Notes: a model not told the origin generated them from the sequence alone. Positions 48,487-61,371 are shown, counted from the first letter of the stretch. The stretch is DNA of 64,000 bases from Methyloversatilis sp. RAC08 (GCF_001713355.1 NZ_CP016448.1:2728001-2792000), one strand, 5' to 3'. Translations and numbers: made by a program.

Positions 48487-49560
48487 ATGCTGATACACGA
48501 ACGCTACCTGCGTCGCGAAGTCGTGCTGGCCACCTTGCTGGTGCTGGCGTCCTTTCTCGGGCTGTTCGGCTTTTTCGACCTGATCAACGAACTGGACAAC
48601 CTCGGGCGCGGCAATTACGGGCTGGAACACGCGGTGATGTACACCGTACTGACCATGCCCGGTCGGGTGTATGAAACGCTGCCGATCGCGGTGTTGATCG
48701 GCGGGCTGTATTCGCTGACCACGCTGTCGCGCCATTCCGAAATCACCGTGCTGCGGGCGTCGGGCGTGTCCACGCCGCAACTGCTGCGTCTGCTTGCACG
48801 CATTGGACTGCCCTTTGTGGTGCTGACCTTCGTGACCGGCGAGTTCATCGCGCCGCCCGCCGAGAAGGCGGCGCAGGAACTCAAGCTCGCCGCACGTTCG
48901 CAGCTGCTGACCAGCGAATTCCGCAGCGGATTCTGGATCAAGGACGAGAACGATTTCGTGAACGTGGGCAGCGTGACGCCCGACGGCAAACTGCAGGAGC
49001 TCCGCATCTTCGAGTTCAACGACAGCCGTGTGCTGCTGTCGGTGCTGGAGGCCGCCGGAGCCGCCTATCTGCCGCCCGAGGGCTGGACGCTGACCGACGT
49101 CACCCGCACTGAATTCACCGACAGAGGTGCGCGGGTGAGTCGATCGGACAGCCTGGTGTGGCAGTCGGGTCTGAGCCCCGATGTGATGAGTGTCATGCTG
49201 GTCGTGCCCGAACGCATGTCGGCCTGGAAGCTCTGGTACTACATCCAGCACCTGATCGACAACCGGCAGGAAACCGGTCGCTATGAAATTGCGCTGTGGA
49301 AGAAATTCACCTATCCGCTCGCCTGCATCGTCATGCTGGCACTCGCACTGCCGTTTGCCTACATGCACAACCGCAATGCCGCGGTCAGCATCAAGGTGTT
49401 CACCGGCGTGATGATCGGCGTGTTCTTCCACATGCTGAACGGGCTGTTCTCCAACCTGGGCGCCATCAACTCGTGGCCTCCCTATGCGGCAGCCCTGACG
49501 CCGGGCCTGCTGTTCATGTTCGCCGCTGCCGCCATGCTGTGGTGGGAGGATCGACGCTGA
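48487..49560 (+). CDS. lptG: LPS export ABC transporter permease LptG
   Basis: A 357-residue partner of LptF with the same architecture. It shows LIHERYLRREVVLATLLVLA and LPIAVLIGGLYSLTTLSRHSE, containing the coupling helix region. ATG 48487 gives the correct N-terminus although the frame is open earlier inside lptF. The gene is convergent with the RDD protein gene, 30 bases apart. Confidence 0.96.
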   Translation: MLIHERYLRREVVLATLLVLASFLGLFGFFDLINELDNLGRGNYGLEHAVMYTVLTMPGRVYETLPIAVLIGGLYSLTTLSRHSEITVLRASGVSTPQLLRLLARIGLPFVVLTFVTGEFIAPPAEKAAQELKLAARSQLLTSEFRSGFWIKDENDFVNVGSVTPDGKLQELRIFEFNDSRVLLSVLEAAGAAYLPPEGWTLTDVTRTEFTDRGARVSRSDSLVWQSGLSPDVMSVMLVVPERMSAWKLWYYIQHLIDNRQETGRYEIALWKKFTYPLACIVMLALALPFAYMHNRNAAVSIKVFTGVMIGVFFHMLNGLFSNLGAINSWPPYAAALTPGLLFMFAAAAMLWWEDRR

Positions 49561-49590
49561 ATCGCCAGCTGGGCCACTGTTTCAAGTGCC

Positions 49591-50022
49591 TCACTTGACG
49601 CGGATCACCCGCGTGCCGGCCAGCCGGTCGTGCAGGAACTGGCGTTCGCGATCGAACAGCGCCCAGATCAGTCCGGCGCCGCAGAACAGCACAGAGGGCC
49701 AGCTCAGCAGATAGCGCAACATCGCGCGGCGCCAGTGCGGCGGCTTGTCCTGCGTCGCGTCGACCACCCGGATGCCCCAAGTCTGCATGGCCAGCGTCTG
49801 GCCGCCGCTGTGCCAGTAATGCACGAAATACAGACCGAGCAGCAAGGTGGCGTGCAGCCAGGCAAACCAGCCCTGTGGAGCAACCTCGAAAAACAGCCCT
49901 ATCACCAGATACGGCAGCATGAAGCCAGCGGCCAGTACGCCCAGCAACAGCAGGGATTCGTAAAGCAGCGAGGCGAGGCGGCGGCGCAGGCCGGCGGCCG
50001 GAAAACGGATGAGGTCGGACAT
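49591..50022 (-). CDS. RDD family membrane protein
   Basis: A 143-residue protein with three hydrophobic segments and the family residues Arg in AGLRRRLASLLYESLLL, Asp in RVVDATQDKPP and Asp in LFDRERQFLHDRLAGTRV. The RDD family is poorly characterised; some members are proposed ion/proton exchangers. It is 86 bases downstream of the DUF3106 gene on the same strand, a conserved betaproteobacterial arrangement with the sigma factor. Confidence 0.9.
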   Translation of the reverse strand: MSDLIRFPAAGLRRRLASLLYESLLLLGVLAAGFMLPYLVIGLFFEVAPQGWFAWLHATLLLGLYFVHYWHSGGQTLAMQTWGIRVVDATQDKPPHWRRAMLRYLLSWPSVLFCGAGLIWALFDRERQFLHDRLAGTRVIRVK

Positions 50023-50108
50023 CGGGCAGTAAGCGAGTGTGGAACGACAACCCAGGGCCTGGCGGAATGCGAAATCCGCTGGCGAACCACGGGAAACGAA
50101 TACGTAGT

Positions 50109-50561
50109 TTACTTGCGTACCGGGGTCGCGGCGGCAGCGCCCGGTGCTTTCTCTGCCGGGCGTTGACTGTCATTGAAGCGTTTGCGTTCTTCGCGCGACA
50201 GGCTTTCGTAGGCTTCCCACCTGCGTGCCAGCGCTTCGCGCTGATCGGGCGGCATGGCCTGCAGGCGCTTGTAGCGCTCGCGTGCTTCGACTCGCTCTTC
50301 CGGGGTAAGGCTGGACCAGTAGCTCATGCGTGCGCGCATGCGTGCCTGTTCATCGGGCGTCATCGACGGAAATCGCTGCGCCAGTTCAAGCCATTTCCGG
50401 CGCCTGTCATCGTCAAGGTGGTTCCAGTCACCCCCCAGCGGGGCAAGTACATCACGCTGCGCCGCGCTCAGCTGCTGCCAGTCGGGCTGCTCGCCCGCCT
50501 GTGCAGGAACTGCTGCGGTGATGGCCAGCAAGACCGAAACCACGCACAGCAGGGCGCGCAT
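50109..50561 (-). CDS. DUF3106 family secreted protein
   Basis: A 150-residue protein with a cleavable signal peptide (AVPAQAG) and a helical, charged domain of repeated L-x-P-x-x-R and L-T-P-E-E-R elements (SAAQRDVLAPLGGDW, SMTPDEQARMR, SLTPEERVEARERY, SLSREERKRF). This matches DUF3106, which resembles the Spy/CpxP LTxxQ chaperone pattern. It overlaps the DUF3619 gene by one base (TGATG). Possible periplasmic stress sensor or chaperone for the sigma factor system; inferred from context. Confidence 0.9.
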   Translation of the reverse strand: MRALLCVVSVLLAITAAVPAQAGEQPDWQQLSAAQRDVLAPLGGDWNHLDDDRRRKWLELAQRFPSMTPDEQARMRARMSYWSSLTPEERVEARERYKRLQAMPPDQREALARRWEAYESLSREERKRFNDSQRPAEKAPGAAAATPVRK

Positions 50562-50983
50562 CAGACGCCTCCCTGGTGCGCGACCCAGGCGGCAAAGCCA
50601 CGGTCGAGGTAGGCATCGATCGGCAGGTCGTCAGTCAGCAGTGCGCTGTCGATTTCAATGACCTCGCTGTGATTCGCGTTCGCGGCATATTGCCCGGCAA
50701 AGGTGGCGACCGCGGCCAGCATGACGATGCCGAGCGCTGGAGTGATGACGTCGCGCAGCCAGTGCTGGCCGGTGCCCGGAAAGCCGACCAGCTGAAACAG
50801 CGCGATCGGCGCCCGGCGTTTCGATGCATGCAGCGCAAGCGCCTTCTCGCGCGACTGGCCCAGACGGAACACGATGTCGGATGGCAGTGCCGCACTGGCG
50901 GCTTCCAGTGCGGCATGTGCGCGCTGGCCGATCGCCGCTTCTTCAAGCGCACTTGGCCGGAGTCGGGTGACGGAATTGTTCAT
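50561..50983 (-). CDS. DUF3619 family protein, candidate anti-sigma factor
   Basis: A 140-residue protein with a cytoplasmic N-terminal half, one membrane helix (ALGIVMLAAVATFAGQYAA) and a short periplasmic tail. This is the layout of a membrane anti-sigma factor. It matches DUF3619, consistently encoded after this sigma factor type. The start overlaps the sigma factor stop (ATGA). ATG 50983 was chosen for that coupling. Anti-sigma function is inferred, not demonstrated by motif. Confidence 0.85.
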   Translation of the reverse strand: MNNSVTRLRPSALEEAAIGQRAHAALEAASAALPSDIVFRLGQSREKALALHASKRRAPIALFQLVGFPGTGQHWLRDVITPALGIVMLAAVATFAGQYAANANHSEVIEIDSALLTDDLPIDAYLDRGFAAWVAHQGGV

Positions 50984-51672
50984 AGCTTGACGCCGCGCAG
51001 TTTCAGGGCGGCGGCCAAAGAATGCGTCGCACGCGAACAGTGTGTCTTCACGCTGCCCTCGGAACAGCCCATGACCGCCGCAGTTTCGGATATGTCCATT
51101 TCTTCCCAATAACGCATCAGGAACGCCTCCCGTTGACGGCCCGGAAGCCGGGCAATTTCCCGCTCGATCAGTGCCATCACTTCCGCTTGCCCGACGTTCT
51201 GCTCCGGGCTGCGGCCGAGCGACGACGGGTCGTCGATCACCATGGTGTCAAGCGGGTCGTAATCATCATCATCGTCCGCGCCGGAGAAGGCAGACAGCAG
51301 CGTCGTCCAGGTCGAGCGTACCTTGCGCCGCCGGAATGCGTCGCGGATGACGTTCTGAAGGATGCGCTGGAACAGCATGGGAAACTCGCCCACCGGCCGG
51401 TCACAGTACTTTTCGGCCAGTTTGAGCATTGCGTCCTGCACGGCATCGAGCGCAGATTCATCGTTGCGCAACGCGAAAACAGCCTGTTTGAAGGCGCGGC
51501 GTTCTACGGCGGCGAGAAAGCTCGACAGTTCTTCTCTGGAGGCCAGATTGATTCCTTCTCGGGGTGATCTGCGCCGAACGGTCAGTGTGTTCTGGATCGA
51601 TCGGGTGGGGGCTTGGTTCCCGGCGGACGGGGTACCATGATCTGCCCGGATTGTCGGGCCGGTGGCGGACAA
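50980..51672 (-). CDS. ECF-like RNA polymerase sigma factor
   Basis: Sigma region 2 (AVFALRNDESALDAVQDAMLKLAE) and region 4 (RLPGRQREAFLMRYWEEMD, with helix-turn-helix ISETAAVMGCSEGSVKTHCSRA) are clear. They are separated by an acidic linker with five Asp. The only canonical start is TTG 51672 (230 residues), but this adds 42 low-complexity residues and reaches into the ilvB promoter region. Conserved sequence begins at the CTG codon 51546-51544, 6 bases after AAGGA, which would give 188 residues. The true start is therefore uncertain. First of sigma-DUF3619-DUF3106-RDD. Confidence 0.9.
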   Translation of the reverse strand: MSATGPTIRADHGTPSAGNQAPTRSIQNTLTVRRRSPREGINLASREELSSFLAAVERRAFKQAVFALRNDESALDAVQDAMLKLAEKYCDRPVGEFPMLFQRILQNVIRDAFRRRKVRSTWTTLLSAFSGADDDDDYDPLDTMVIDDPSSLGRSPEQNVGQAEVMALIEREIARLPGRQREAFLMRYWEEMDISETAAVMGCSEGSVKTHCSRATHSLAAALKLRGVKL

Positions 51673-51742
51673 ATGCCTTGACCACGCAACAGGTGCAGGC
51701 TACCCTCTGGCGCTTTTCCGGAAATTTTATACAGGTGCTTCA

Positions 51743-55184
<3,442 letters not shown>

Positions 55185-55198
55185 TTCGGTATCGGCGC

Positions 55199-55241
55199 AG
55201 CCCGATCCGTCCGCGCGCGTGCGCGGACCGATCGGGCTTTT
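55199..55241 (+). terminator. Intrinsic terminator after ilvC
   Basis: A long GC-rich stem with outer arms 55199-55206 and 55231-55238 and an inner stem of alternating GC, followed by TTTT. It lies 15 bases after the ilvC stop and closes the ilvBNC operon before pssA. Confidence 0.85.
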
Positions 55242-55370
55242 CCATTCCGGGACGGGATGATTCCGGTCGCGCGTTGCGATCGGAATCGTTCATGAAGGCA
55301 GACCGATCGACCTGAACGCAGTGTTCTGCCTTGCGCGCAGCCGTCGCACGAGGATTGCAGGAGTGAATGC

Positions 55371-56138
55371 ATGTCAGAGTACGACCCGCAATATGTGAAA
55401 CCGGCCGATCCGCTCAAACGTCGGCGCGGCATCTATATCCTGCCCAACCTGTTCACCACTGCATCGCTGTTTGCCGGTTTTTACGCGATCGTACAGGCCA
55501 TGAACGGACGCTACGAGTACGCGGCAGTCGCCATTTTCGTGGCCATGGTGCTGGACGGTCTGGACGGACGTGTGGCACGCCTTACGCGCACCCAGTCGGC
55601 GTTCGGTGCCGAATACGACTCGCTGTCGGACATGGTGTCCTTTGGTGCCGCGCCTGCGCTGATCGCCTACGAGTGGGCCATGCGCGGCCTCGGAAAATGG
55701 GGCTGGATTGCTGCCTTCATCTACTGCGCAGGCGCGGCGTTGAGACTGGCGCGCTTCAATACCAATCTCGGCACGGTGGACAAGCGCTATTTCCAGGGCT
55801 TGCCCAGTCCGGCTGCGGCCGCGCTGGTGGCCGGCCTCGTGTGGGTCACGACCGACAATGGCTACACCGGCCCCGACATGCGTTGGGCGGCTTTCGCGAT
55901 CACCCTGTTTGCAGGCCTGACAATGGTCAGCAATGTGAAATTCTGGAGCGGCAAGGACATCAATCTGCGGCGCAGCGTGCCCTTCATCGTCATTTTCGGT
56001 TTCGTGCTTGCCTTCGTTGCGGTGTCGGTGAACCCGCCGATCGTGCTGTTCGGCCTGTTTGTCGCCTATGCATTGTCCGGCTACGTCATGCTGCTGGCGA
56101 AATTCTTCACCCGGAAATCAACCCCGCCTCCGGCCTGA
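55371..56138 (+). CDS. pssA: CDP-diacylglycerol-serine O-phosphatidyltransferase
   Basis: A 255-residue membrane enzyme that makes phosphatidylserine, the precursor of phosphatidylethanolamine. The CDP-alcohol phosphotransferase motif D-G-x2-A-R-x8-G-x3-D-x3-D is complete in GLDGRVARL through YDSLSD (about residues 65-87). About seven membrane helices follow an N-terminal basic segment. It lies between ilvC and leuA, a frequent betaproteobacterial arrangement. Confidence 0.95.
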   Translation: MSEYDPQYVKPADPLKRRRGIYILPNLFTTASLFAGFYAIVQAMNGRYEYAAVAIFVAMVLDGLDGRVARLTRTQSAFGAEYDSLSDMVSFGAAPALIAYEWAMRGLGKWGWIAAFIYCAGAALRLARFNTNLGTVDKRYFQGLPSPAAAALVAGLVWVTTDNGYTGPDMRWAAFAITLFAGLTMVSNVKFWSGKDINLRRSVPFIVIFGFVLAFVAVSVNPPIVLFGLFVAYALSGYVMLLAKFFTRKSTPPPA

Positions 56139-56153
56139 ACCGGACAACGGACA

Positions 56154-56182
56154 TTGCCGGACCGCGGAATTGCATTTATATT
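56154..56182 (+). promoter_or_regulatory. Candidate sigma-70 promoter for leuA and its leader peptide
   Basis: TTGCCG at 56154-56159 and TATATT at 56177-56182 are spaced 17 bases apart, with 5 of 6 matches at -10. Transcription would start at about 56189-56190, on or next to the ATG of the leader peptide. The leader mRNA could therefore be leaderless. Confidence 0.55.
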
Positions 56183-56189
56183 CGGGTGC

Positions 56190-56276
56190 ATGAACGCGAT
56201 CCGCCTTCCGTCGTCCTCCCTCTCGCTGCGCCGCCTGCTGCTGGCCCGGCCGCTGCTGCGCTCGCGCGCACACTAA
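56190..56276 (+). CDS. Leucine-rich leader peptide upstream of leuA
   Basis: A 28-codon reading frame ending TAA, 99 bases before leuA. Leu occupies 8 positions: 6, 11, 13, a triplet at 16-18 and a pair at 22-23. Arg occupies 6. This is the composition of an attenuation or arrest peptide that senses charged Leu-tRNA. Start context is a predicted leaderless AUG. I see no intrinsic terminator with a T-run before leuA, so control may be through translation coupling or Rho. Too short for routine gene calling; assignment inferred from composition and position. Confidence 0.6.
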   Translation: MNAIRLPSSSLSLRRLLLARPLLRSRAH

Positions 56277-56375
56277 TTCCTCCCCACAATTTGCTGACGT
56301 CTGCCCGCCGTGCGCCAACGCCACCGCGGTGCGATCCCGTACGCCGAACATTCCAGTCTGATACCGGAGAAAGTC

Positions 56376-57920
56376 ATGTCTGAACGATTGATCATTTTTG
56401 ACACCACCTTGCGCGATGGCGAACAGAGCCCCGGCGCATCAATGACGCGCGACGAGAAGTTGCGCATTGCCCGCCAGCTCGAACGCATGCGTGTCGACGT
56501 CATCGAAGCCGGCTTCGCGGCTGCGTCGAACGGCGACTTCGAGTCGGTGCGCGCGGTGGCGGAAACCATCCGCGAATCCACCGTGTGCTCGCTTGCCCGT
56601 GCCAGCGAGAACGATATCCGCCGGGCCGGCGAGGCGATCAAGCCGGCCGCCAGCGGGCGCATCCATACCTTCATTGCGACCAGCCCGATCCATATGGAAA
56701 AGAAGCTGCGCATGACGCCCGATCAGGTCGTGGCGCAGGCGATCAAGTCGGTAGGATGGGCGCTCGAGTACACGGATGACGTGGAGTTCTCGGCCGAAGA
56801 CGCAGTCCGCAGCGACATCGATTTCCTGGTCCGCGTCTTTACCGAAGTGATCAAGGCGGGTGCCCGGACCATCAATGTGCCGGACACGGTCGGTTACTCG
56901 GTGCCGGCGCAGTGGGCCGAGCGCATGAAGCAGCTCATCGAGCGGGTGCCGGGTGCCGACAAGGTGATCTGGTCGACGCACTGTCACAACGATCTCGGGA
57001 TGGCGGTCGCCAATTCGCTTGCCGCGGTGATGGCCGGTGCACGTCAGGTCGAGTGCACGATCAACGGCCTGGGTGAGCGGGCAGGTAATGCGTCACTCGA
57101 GGAAATCGTCATGGCCGTGCGTACCCGGCGTGATGTGTTCGGCCTTGAGACGCGCATCGATGCCACGCAGATCGTGCCGGCGTCGCGACTGGTGTCGACC
57201 ATCACCGGCTATCCGGTGCAGCCGAACAAGGCAGTGGTCGGTGCCAATGCGTTTGCGCACGAGTCGGGCATTCATCAGGACGGTGTGCTCAAGCACCGCG
57301 AAACCTACGAGATCATGCGCGCAGAGGATGTCGGCTGGAACACCAACAAGCTGGTGCTGGGCAAACATTCGGGACGAAACGCATTCCGCGCCCGCCTGAA
57401 CGATCTGGGCATCGTGGTCGAGTCGGAAGAACAGTTGAATGTCGCATTCGCCGCCTTCAAGGAGCTGGCCGACAAGAAGCACGAAATCTTCGATGAGGAC
57501 CTGCAGGCGCTGATGAGCGACGAGTCGGTCACGCCCGAAGAAGAGCTGTACAAGCTGGTCGCCATGAGCGTGCGTTCGGAGACCGGTGAGACGCCTTACG
57601 CAGCAGTGACGCTGATCGATGCAGGCCGCGAAGCGACCGTCGAATCGAAGGGCAGTGGCCCGGTCGATGCGGCGTTCCGGGCGATCGAAATGGTGGCGGC
57701 GAGCAAAGCCGAACTGCTGCTCTATTCGGTCAACGCGATCACCACCGGTACCGACGCGCAGGGCGAGGTGACCGTCCGTCTTGCGAAGGGCGGCCGCATC
57801 GTGAATGGTCAGGGCGCGGACACCGACATCATCGTGGCTTCGGCCAAGGCCTACATCAACGCGCTGAACAAGCTGCGCGGCGGTCAGAAGCTGAATCCCC
57901 AGGGCGAAAGCCCGATCTGA
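56376..57920 (+). CDS. leuA: 2-isopropylmalate synthase
   Basis: A 514-residue enzyme joining acetyl-CoA with 2-ketoisovalerate in the first committed step of leucine synthesis. The TIM barrel begins [16 protein letters not shown] and includes the metal motif [28 protein letters not shown] lies in the linker. A C-terminal LeuA dimer domain provides leucine feedback inhibition. ATG 56376 follows GGAG; an upstream in-frame start at 56310 would overlap the leader control region. Confidence 0.97.
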   Translation: MSERLIIFDTTLRDGEQSPGASMTRDEKLRIARQLERMRVDVIEAGFAAASNGDFESVRAVAETIRESTVCSLARASENDIRRAGEAIKPAASGRIHTFIATSPIHMEKKLRMTPDQVVAQAIKSVGWALEYTDDVEFSAEDAVRSDIDFLVRVFTEVIKAGARTINVPDTVGYSVPAQWAERMKQLIERVPGADKVIWSTHCHNDLGMAVANSLAAVMAGARQVECTINGLGERAGNASLEEIVMAVRTRRDVFGLETRIDATQIVPASRLVSTITGYPVQPNKAVVGANAFAHESGIHQDGVLKHRETYEIMRAEDVGWNTNKLVLGKHSGRNAFRARLNDLGIVVESEEQLNVAFAAFKELADKKHEIFDEDLQALMSDESVTPEEELYKLVAMSVRSETGETPYAAVTLIDAGREATVESKGSGPVDAAFRAIEMVAASKAELLLYSVNAITTGTDAQGEVTVRLAKGGRIVNGQGADTDIIVASAKAYINALNKLRGGQKLNPQGESPI

Positions 57921-57924
57921 CCTG

Positions 57925-57954
57925 AAGGCCGGCGCCAGGGGCGCCGGCCTTTTT
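57925..57954 (+). terminator. Intrinsic terminator of leuA
   Basis: A perfect 10-bp GC stem (57927-57936 with 57940-57949), a 3-base loop and TTTTT. It begins 5 bases after the leuA stop and touches the stop of the convergent DUF2069 gene. Confidence 0.9.
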
Positions 57955-58313
57955 CATTCGGCTGCTGGCATCCGGCTTGGCGCCGTCAGTTTGGAATAGA
58001 ACATGCAGCCAAAGAACAGCGTCGTCGTCAGCACGGTTGCGACGGCCGCCAGCTGTGCCGACAGCCCGCTGTCGGACGTCGCGCGCACGATGCCCTCCGT
58101 CAGGTAGACCAGGCTGAGCAGCGACATCCACTGATGCGTGTAGCGCTTGCCGCGCAGGATGCCGAACAGTGCGACAAGCAACGGCACGATCTTAAATACT
58201 AGCCCGGACCCACCCGGGCGCAGTGGGGCAAGCCACAGCTCCCACGCCAGGCCGAGCAGGATGAGGGCGACCAGGCTGATGCTGGCCATCAGGTTCCAGT
58301 GACGTGCGGTCAT
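57954..58313 (-). CDS. DUF2069 family membrane protein
   Basis: A 119-residue protein with four predicted membrane helices and the family segment GKRYTHQWMSLLSLVYLTEGIVR (residues about 55-77; key Thr-His-Gln-Trp). Function unknown. It starts one base after the stop of the WrbA-like gene, a frequent pairing, so the two form an operon. Its end meets the leuA terminator. Confidence 0.88.
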   Translation of the reverse strand: MTARHWNLMASISLVALILLGLAWELWLAPLRPGGSGLVFKIVPLLVALFGILRGKRYTHQWMSLLSLVYLTEGIVRATSDSGLSAQLAAVATVLTTTLFFGCMFYSKLTAPSRMPAAE

Positions 58314-58314
58314 G

Positions 58315-58974
<660 letters not shown>

Positions 58975-59008
58975 TCACCGAATTTCCCCGTCCTTCCTCC
59001 CGTAAGAC

Positions 59009-59854
59009 ATGTCTTTCCGTTTCCAGGTTTCGCTCCTCCGCATCTTTCGGACACTGGCGGCCGCAGCCCGACGCCATCGGGACGCCCACGCGGCCCAATC
59101 CGCCGCCGCACTGGCCCTGGCGCTGCTGTTCGCGCTGGTGCCGCTGCTGGTGCTGGCGCAGCAGCTCGCCGACCTGTTGCCCGACGCGTTGCGCGTTGCC
59201 AGGCCGCTGCGCGCCTACCTGACCGGAGCGCTGCTGCCGGATGAAACCGGCGCATCCGTGGTCCGCCACGCCATGCGATTCGTCGCAAAGGCGCGCCGCC
59301 TTTCACCGGCCGATCTGCTGGTGCTGCTGGTCAGTGCCTGGGTGTGGGTGCGCACCGCGGACCATGCGCTCAATGCGATGTGGTCAGAGGCGCCGCGCCG
59401 CAGGCTGCGCCAGACCGTTCTGGTTTATCTCGGCCTGCCGCTTCTGGCACCGCTTGCCCTTGGCACCGGTGCTGCGCTGAGCCTGTATCTGGTCACAGCG
59501 TCGCTCGGACTGATCGACGAGCCGACCTGGTTCAAGCTCGCGGCGCTGCGCACGGCTGCCGCGCTGGTCACCGCCGGCTTCCTGCTGCTGCTTTACGGCA
59601 CGCTGCCCCGCGCTCGCGTATCGCTGCGCTACGCGGTGACCGGTGCGCTGGTCGCCACGGCGCTGCTGTCGCTGATGCAGAAGGCACTCAGCGTCTATAT
59701 CGATCACGTGCCGGGCTATGAGCTGGTGTATGGCGCGCTGGCGACCTTGCCGGTTTTCCTGCTGTGGCTCTATCTGTTCTGGAGCATCGTGCTGTTCGGC
59801 GCCAGCCTGACGGCGGAGCTGCACGCAGGCGTGCGCTCGGGCAACAGACCCTAG
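59009..59854 (+). CDS. YihY/BrkB family inner-membrane protein
   Basis: A 281-residue protein with about six membrane helices and a basic N-terminus. The YihY/UPF0761 pattern is visible in [19 protein letters not shown] and the terminal GALATLPVFLLWLYLFWSIVLFGA region (residues about 235-270). Once named ribonuclease BN by error; actual function unknown. It overlaps the convergent PilZ-like gene by four bases at their stops (CTAG). Confidence 0.88.
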   Translation: MSFRFQVSLLRIFRTLAAAARRHRDAHAAQSAAALALALLFALVPLLVLAQQLADLLPDALRVARPLRAYLTGALLPDETGASVVRHAMRFVAKARRLSPADLLVLLVSAWVWVRTADHALNAMWSEAPRRRLRQTVLVYLGLPLLAPLALGTGAALSLYLVTASLGLIDEPTWFKLAALRTAAALVTAGFLLLLYGTLPRARVSLRYAVTGALVATALLSLMQKALSVYIDHVPGYELVYGALATLPVFLLWLYLFWSIVLFGASLTAELHAGVRSGNRP

Positions 59855-61371
59855 GACGTCATCAGTTCTTCAAGTTCGAACAGTTCGAAGGCGTGGGTTT
59901 GCAGGGTGAGGTCCGACAACCGGGCATCGCCAAGCCGCAGGCGCTCGCCGGAGGCATGCGCGATGAGGATGTCGCGCCCGACCGCGGCCCCTGTTTGCAG
60001 CATCAATGCCGGCTGCGGTCGGCGCGAGGTCAGCGGCGGCAGCCGCAGTGCCGCGACCGACATGCGACCGGATGCGCGCTCGGTGCCGAATATCACGGTG
60101 GCCGCCTGTGCGCCGTGGCTGAGCAGTTCGACACCGATTTCCATCCGGTCCGCCTGACCGCTGCGTGCCCAGCGCACCACGCAGATCATCCATTTTCGCG
60201 AATCGACGCCCTTGATCATGACCGGCGTTCCCGGGCGGACCAGTCCGGTCTGGCCGCTTGCCAGGCTCAAAGCGAAGCCGCTTGCACTGTCGTTCTGAAT
60301 GATCCAGTGCGAACTGCAGTTCTGCCAGTCCGGCGAGGCATCGCGCCGTTCGAGCAGTGCCCATATCGCGTCGAACCCGATCAGCATGCGCACGTCCTGG
60401 ATGCGCTCACGGCGCGCCTGCTGGCGTCTTGGCATCGACATCCAGCGCGACTGAAGCATGCGCATCAGCCGGCGTGTCGGCAGTTGTTCGAGACAGGCAG
60501 GCAGGTGCAGTTCGCCAGCGCTGCCCCCTTCGTCGATCAGGTCGAGGTGCTGGCCGAGTACCTGCCCCAGCCGCTGACATGAACAGTAAAGAATGTGCCC
60601 GGTACGTTCCATGTCGGCCGGTGTGCGCAACAGCGCGGTGGGACCATGGTCGATCTCGTCGTCGAGCCAGAACCATGAATCCAGGTCGCGATGCGGGGGT
60701 TGTACCTGCATCTGCACCGCCCCCGAGTAGCTGCGCACGTATTCGGCCACCCGGAAGAAATCGGCGGGTGCAAGGTTGGGCGGCTGGGCCAGCGCCAGCG
60801 CGACCAGTTGCCGGTAAAGCTGTTCCGCGTCAGCAGAGCCCGGCCGGCTTGTCATCGGCGCGGCTACGGTCCGCGCATGCATCAACAGCGCATTGGCGGT
60901 GCCCCACATGCCCGGCGGGTCGTCGGCCGCGATCAGCACATTGAGTGCGTAGGCGTCGAGTACGCACACCATCGCATGGCCTGCGGTACGTGCCGGCCGA
61001 TGGGCCGCGCCCTCGGCAAGTGCATCGAGATAGGCGCGGGCGAGCCGCATGTGCAGCAAACAGAGCAGTTCCGCGGTGTCACGCATCGCGTGTTCGACTG
61101 GAAGGGCGCTCGCCGCAAGTTCGGGCTTCAGCGCAGCTGCGCAGTTTCGTGCTCGGTCGTGGAAGATGTCGAGGATGCGCACGCGGGCAGTCTGTGCCAC
61201 GTTCGCCTCGTCGAGCATGTCAAGGTGTGCGGACAACGCAGCCGATTCATCCGCGACTCGGGCGTCGGCCGGCTTCGCAAGCCAGTCAAGCACCGTTCTC
61301 ATGCCCTGTCCCGTCCGCGCATCGCGGATGAGCCCTTCGAGTACGGGCGATACGGAAGCGGGAAAAGACAT
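59851..61371 (-). CDS. Large helical protein with C-terminal PilZ-like domain
   Basis: A 506-residue cytoplasmic protein. The first ~340 residues are helical, with no motif I recognise. The C-terminal part has a PilZ-like strand pattern: IIQNDSASGFAL matches the N-x-S-x-x-G c-di-GMP motif, followed by PGTPVMIKG, a WMICVVRWARSG strand and MEIGVELLSHG. The preceding R-x-x-x-R element is not evident, so c-di-GMP binding is uncertain. Stands alone, convergent with YihY and divergent from pyrF. Possible c-di-GMP effector; inferred. Confidence 0.65.
   Translation of the reverse strand: MSFPASVSPVLEGLIRDARTGQGMRTVLDWLAKPADARVADESAALSAHLDMLDEANVAQTARVRILDIFHDRARNCAAALKPELAASALPVEHAMRDTAELLCLLHMRLARAYLDALAEGAAHRPARTAGHAMVCVLDAYALNVLIAADDPPGMWGTANALLMHARTVAAPMTSRPGSADAEQLYRQLVALALAQPPNLAPADFFRVAEYVRSYSGAVQMQVQPPHRDLDSWFWLDDEIDHGPTALLRTPADMERTGHILYCSCQRLGQVLGQHLDLIDEGGSAGELHLPACLEQLPTRRLMRMLQSRWMSMPRRQQARRERIQDVRMLIGFDAIWALLERRDASPDWQNCSSHWIIQNDSASGFALSLASGQTGLVRPGTPVMIKGVDSRKWMICVVRWARSGQADRMEIGVELLSHGAQAATVIFGTERASGRMSVAALRLPPLTSRRPQPALMLQTGAAVGRDILIAHASGERLRLGDARLSDLTLQTHAFELFELEELMTS

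Noticed and set aside
51632-51676. Short frame upstream of ilvB as a branched-chain leader peptide
   Set aside because: Its 14 codons contain one Ile and no Val or Leu, so it lacks the composition of an ilv attenuator.
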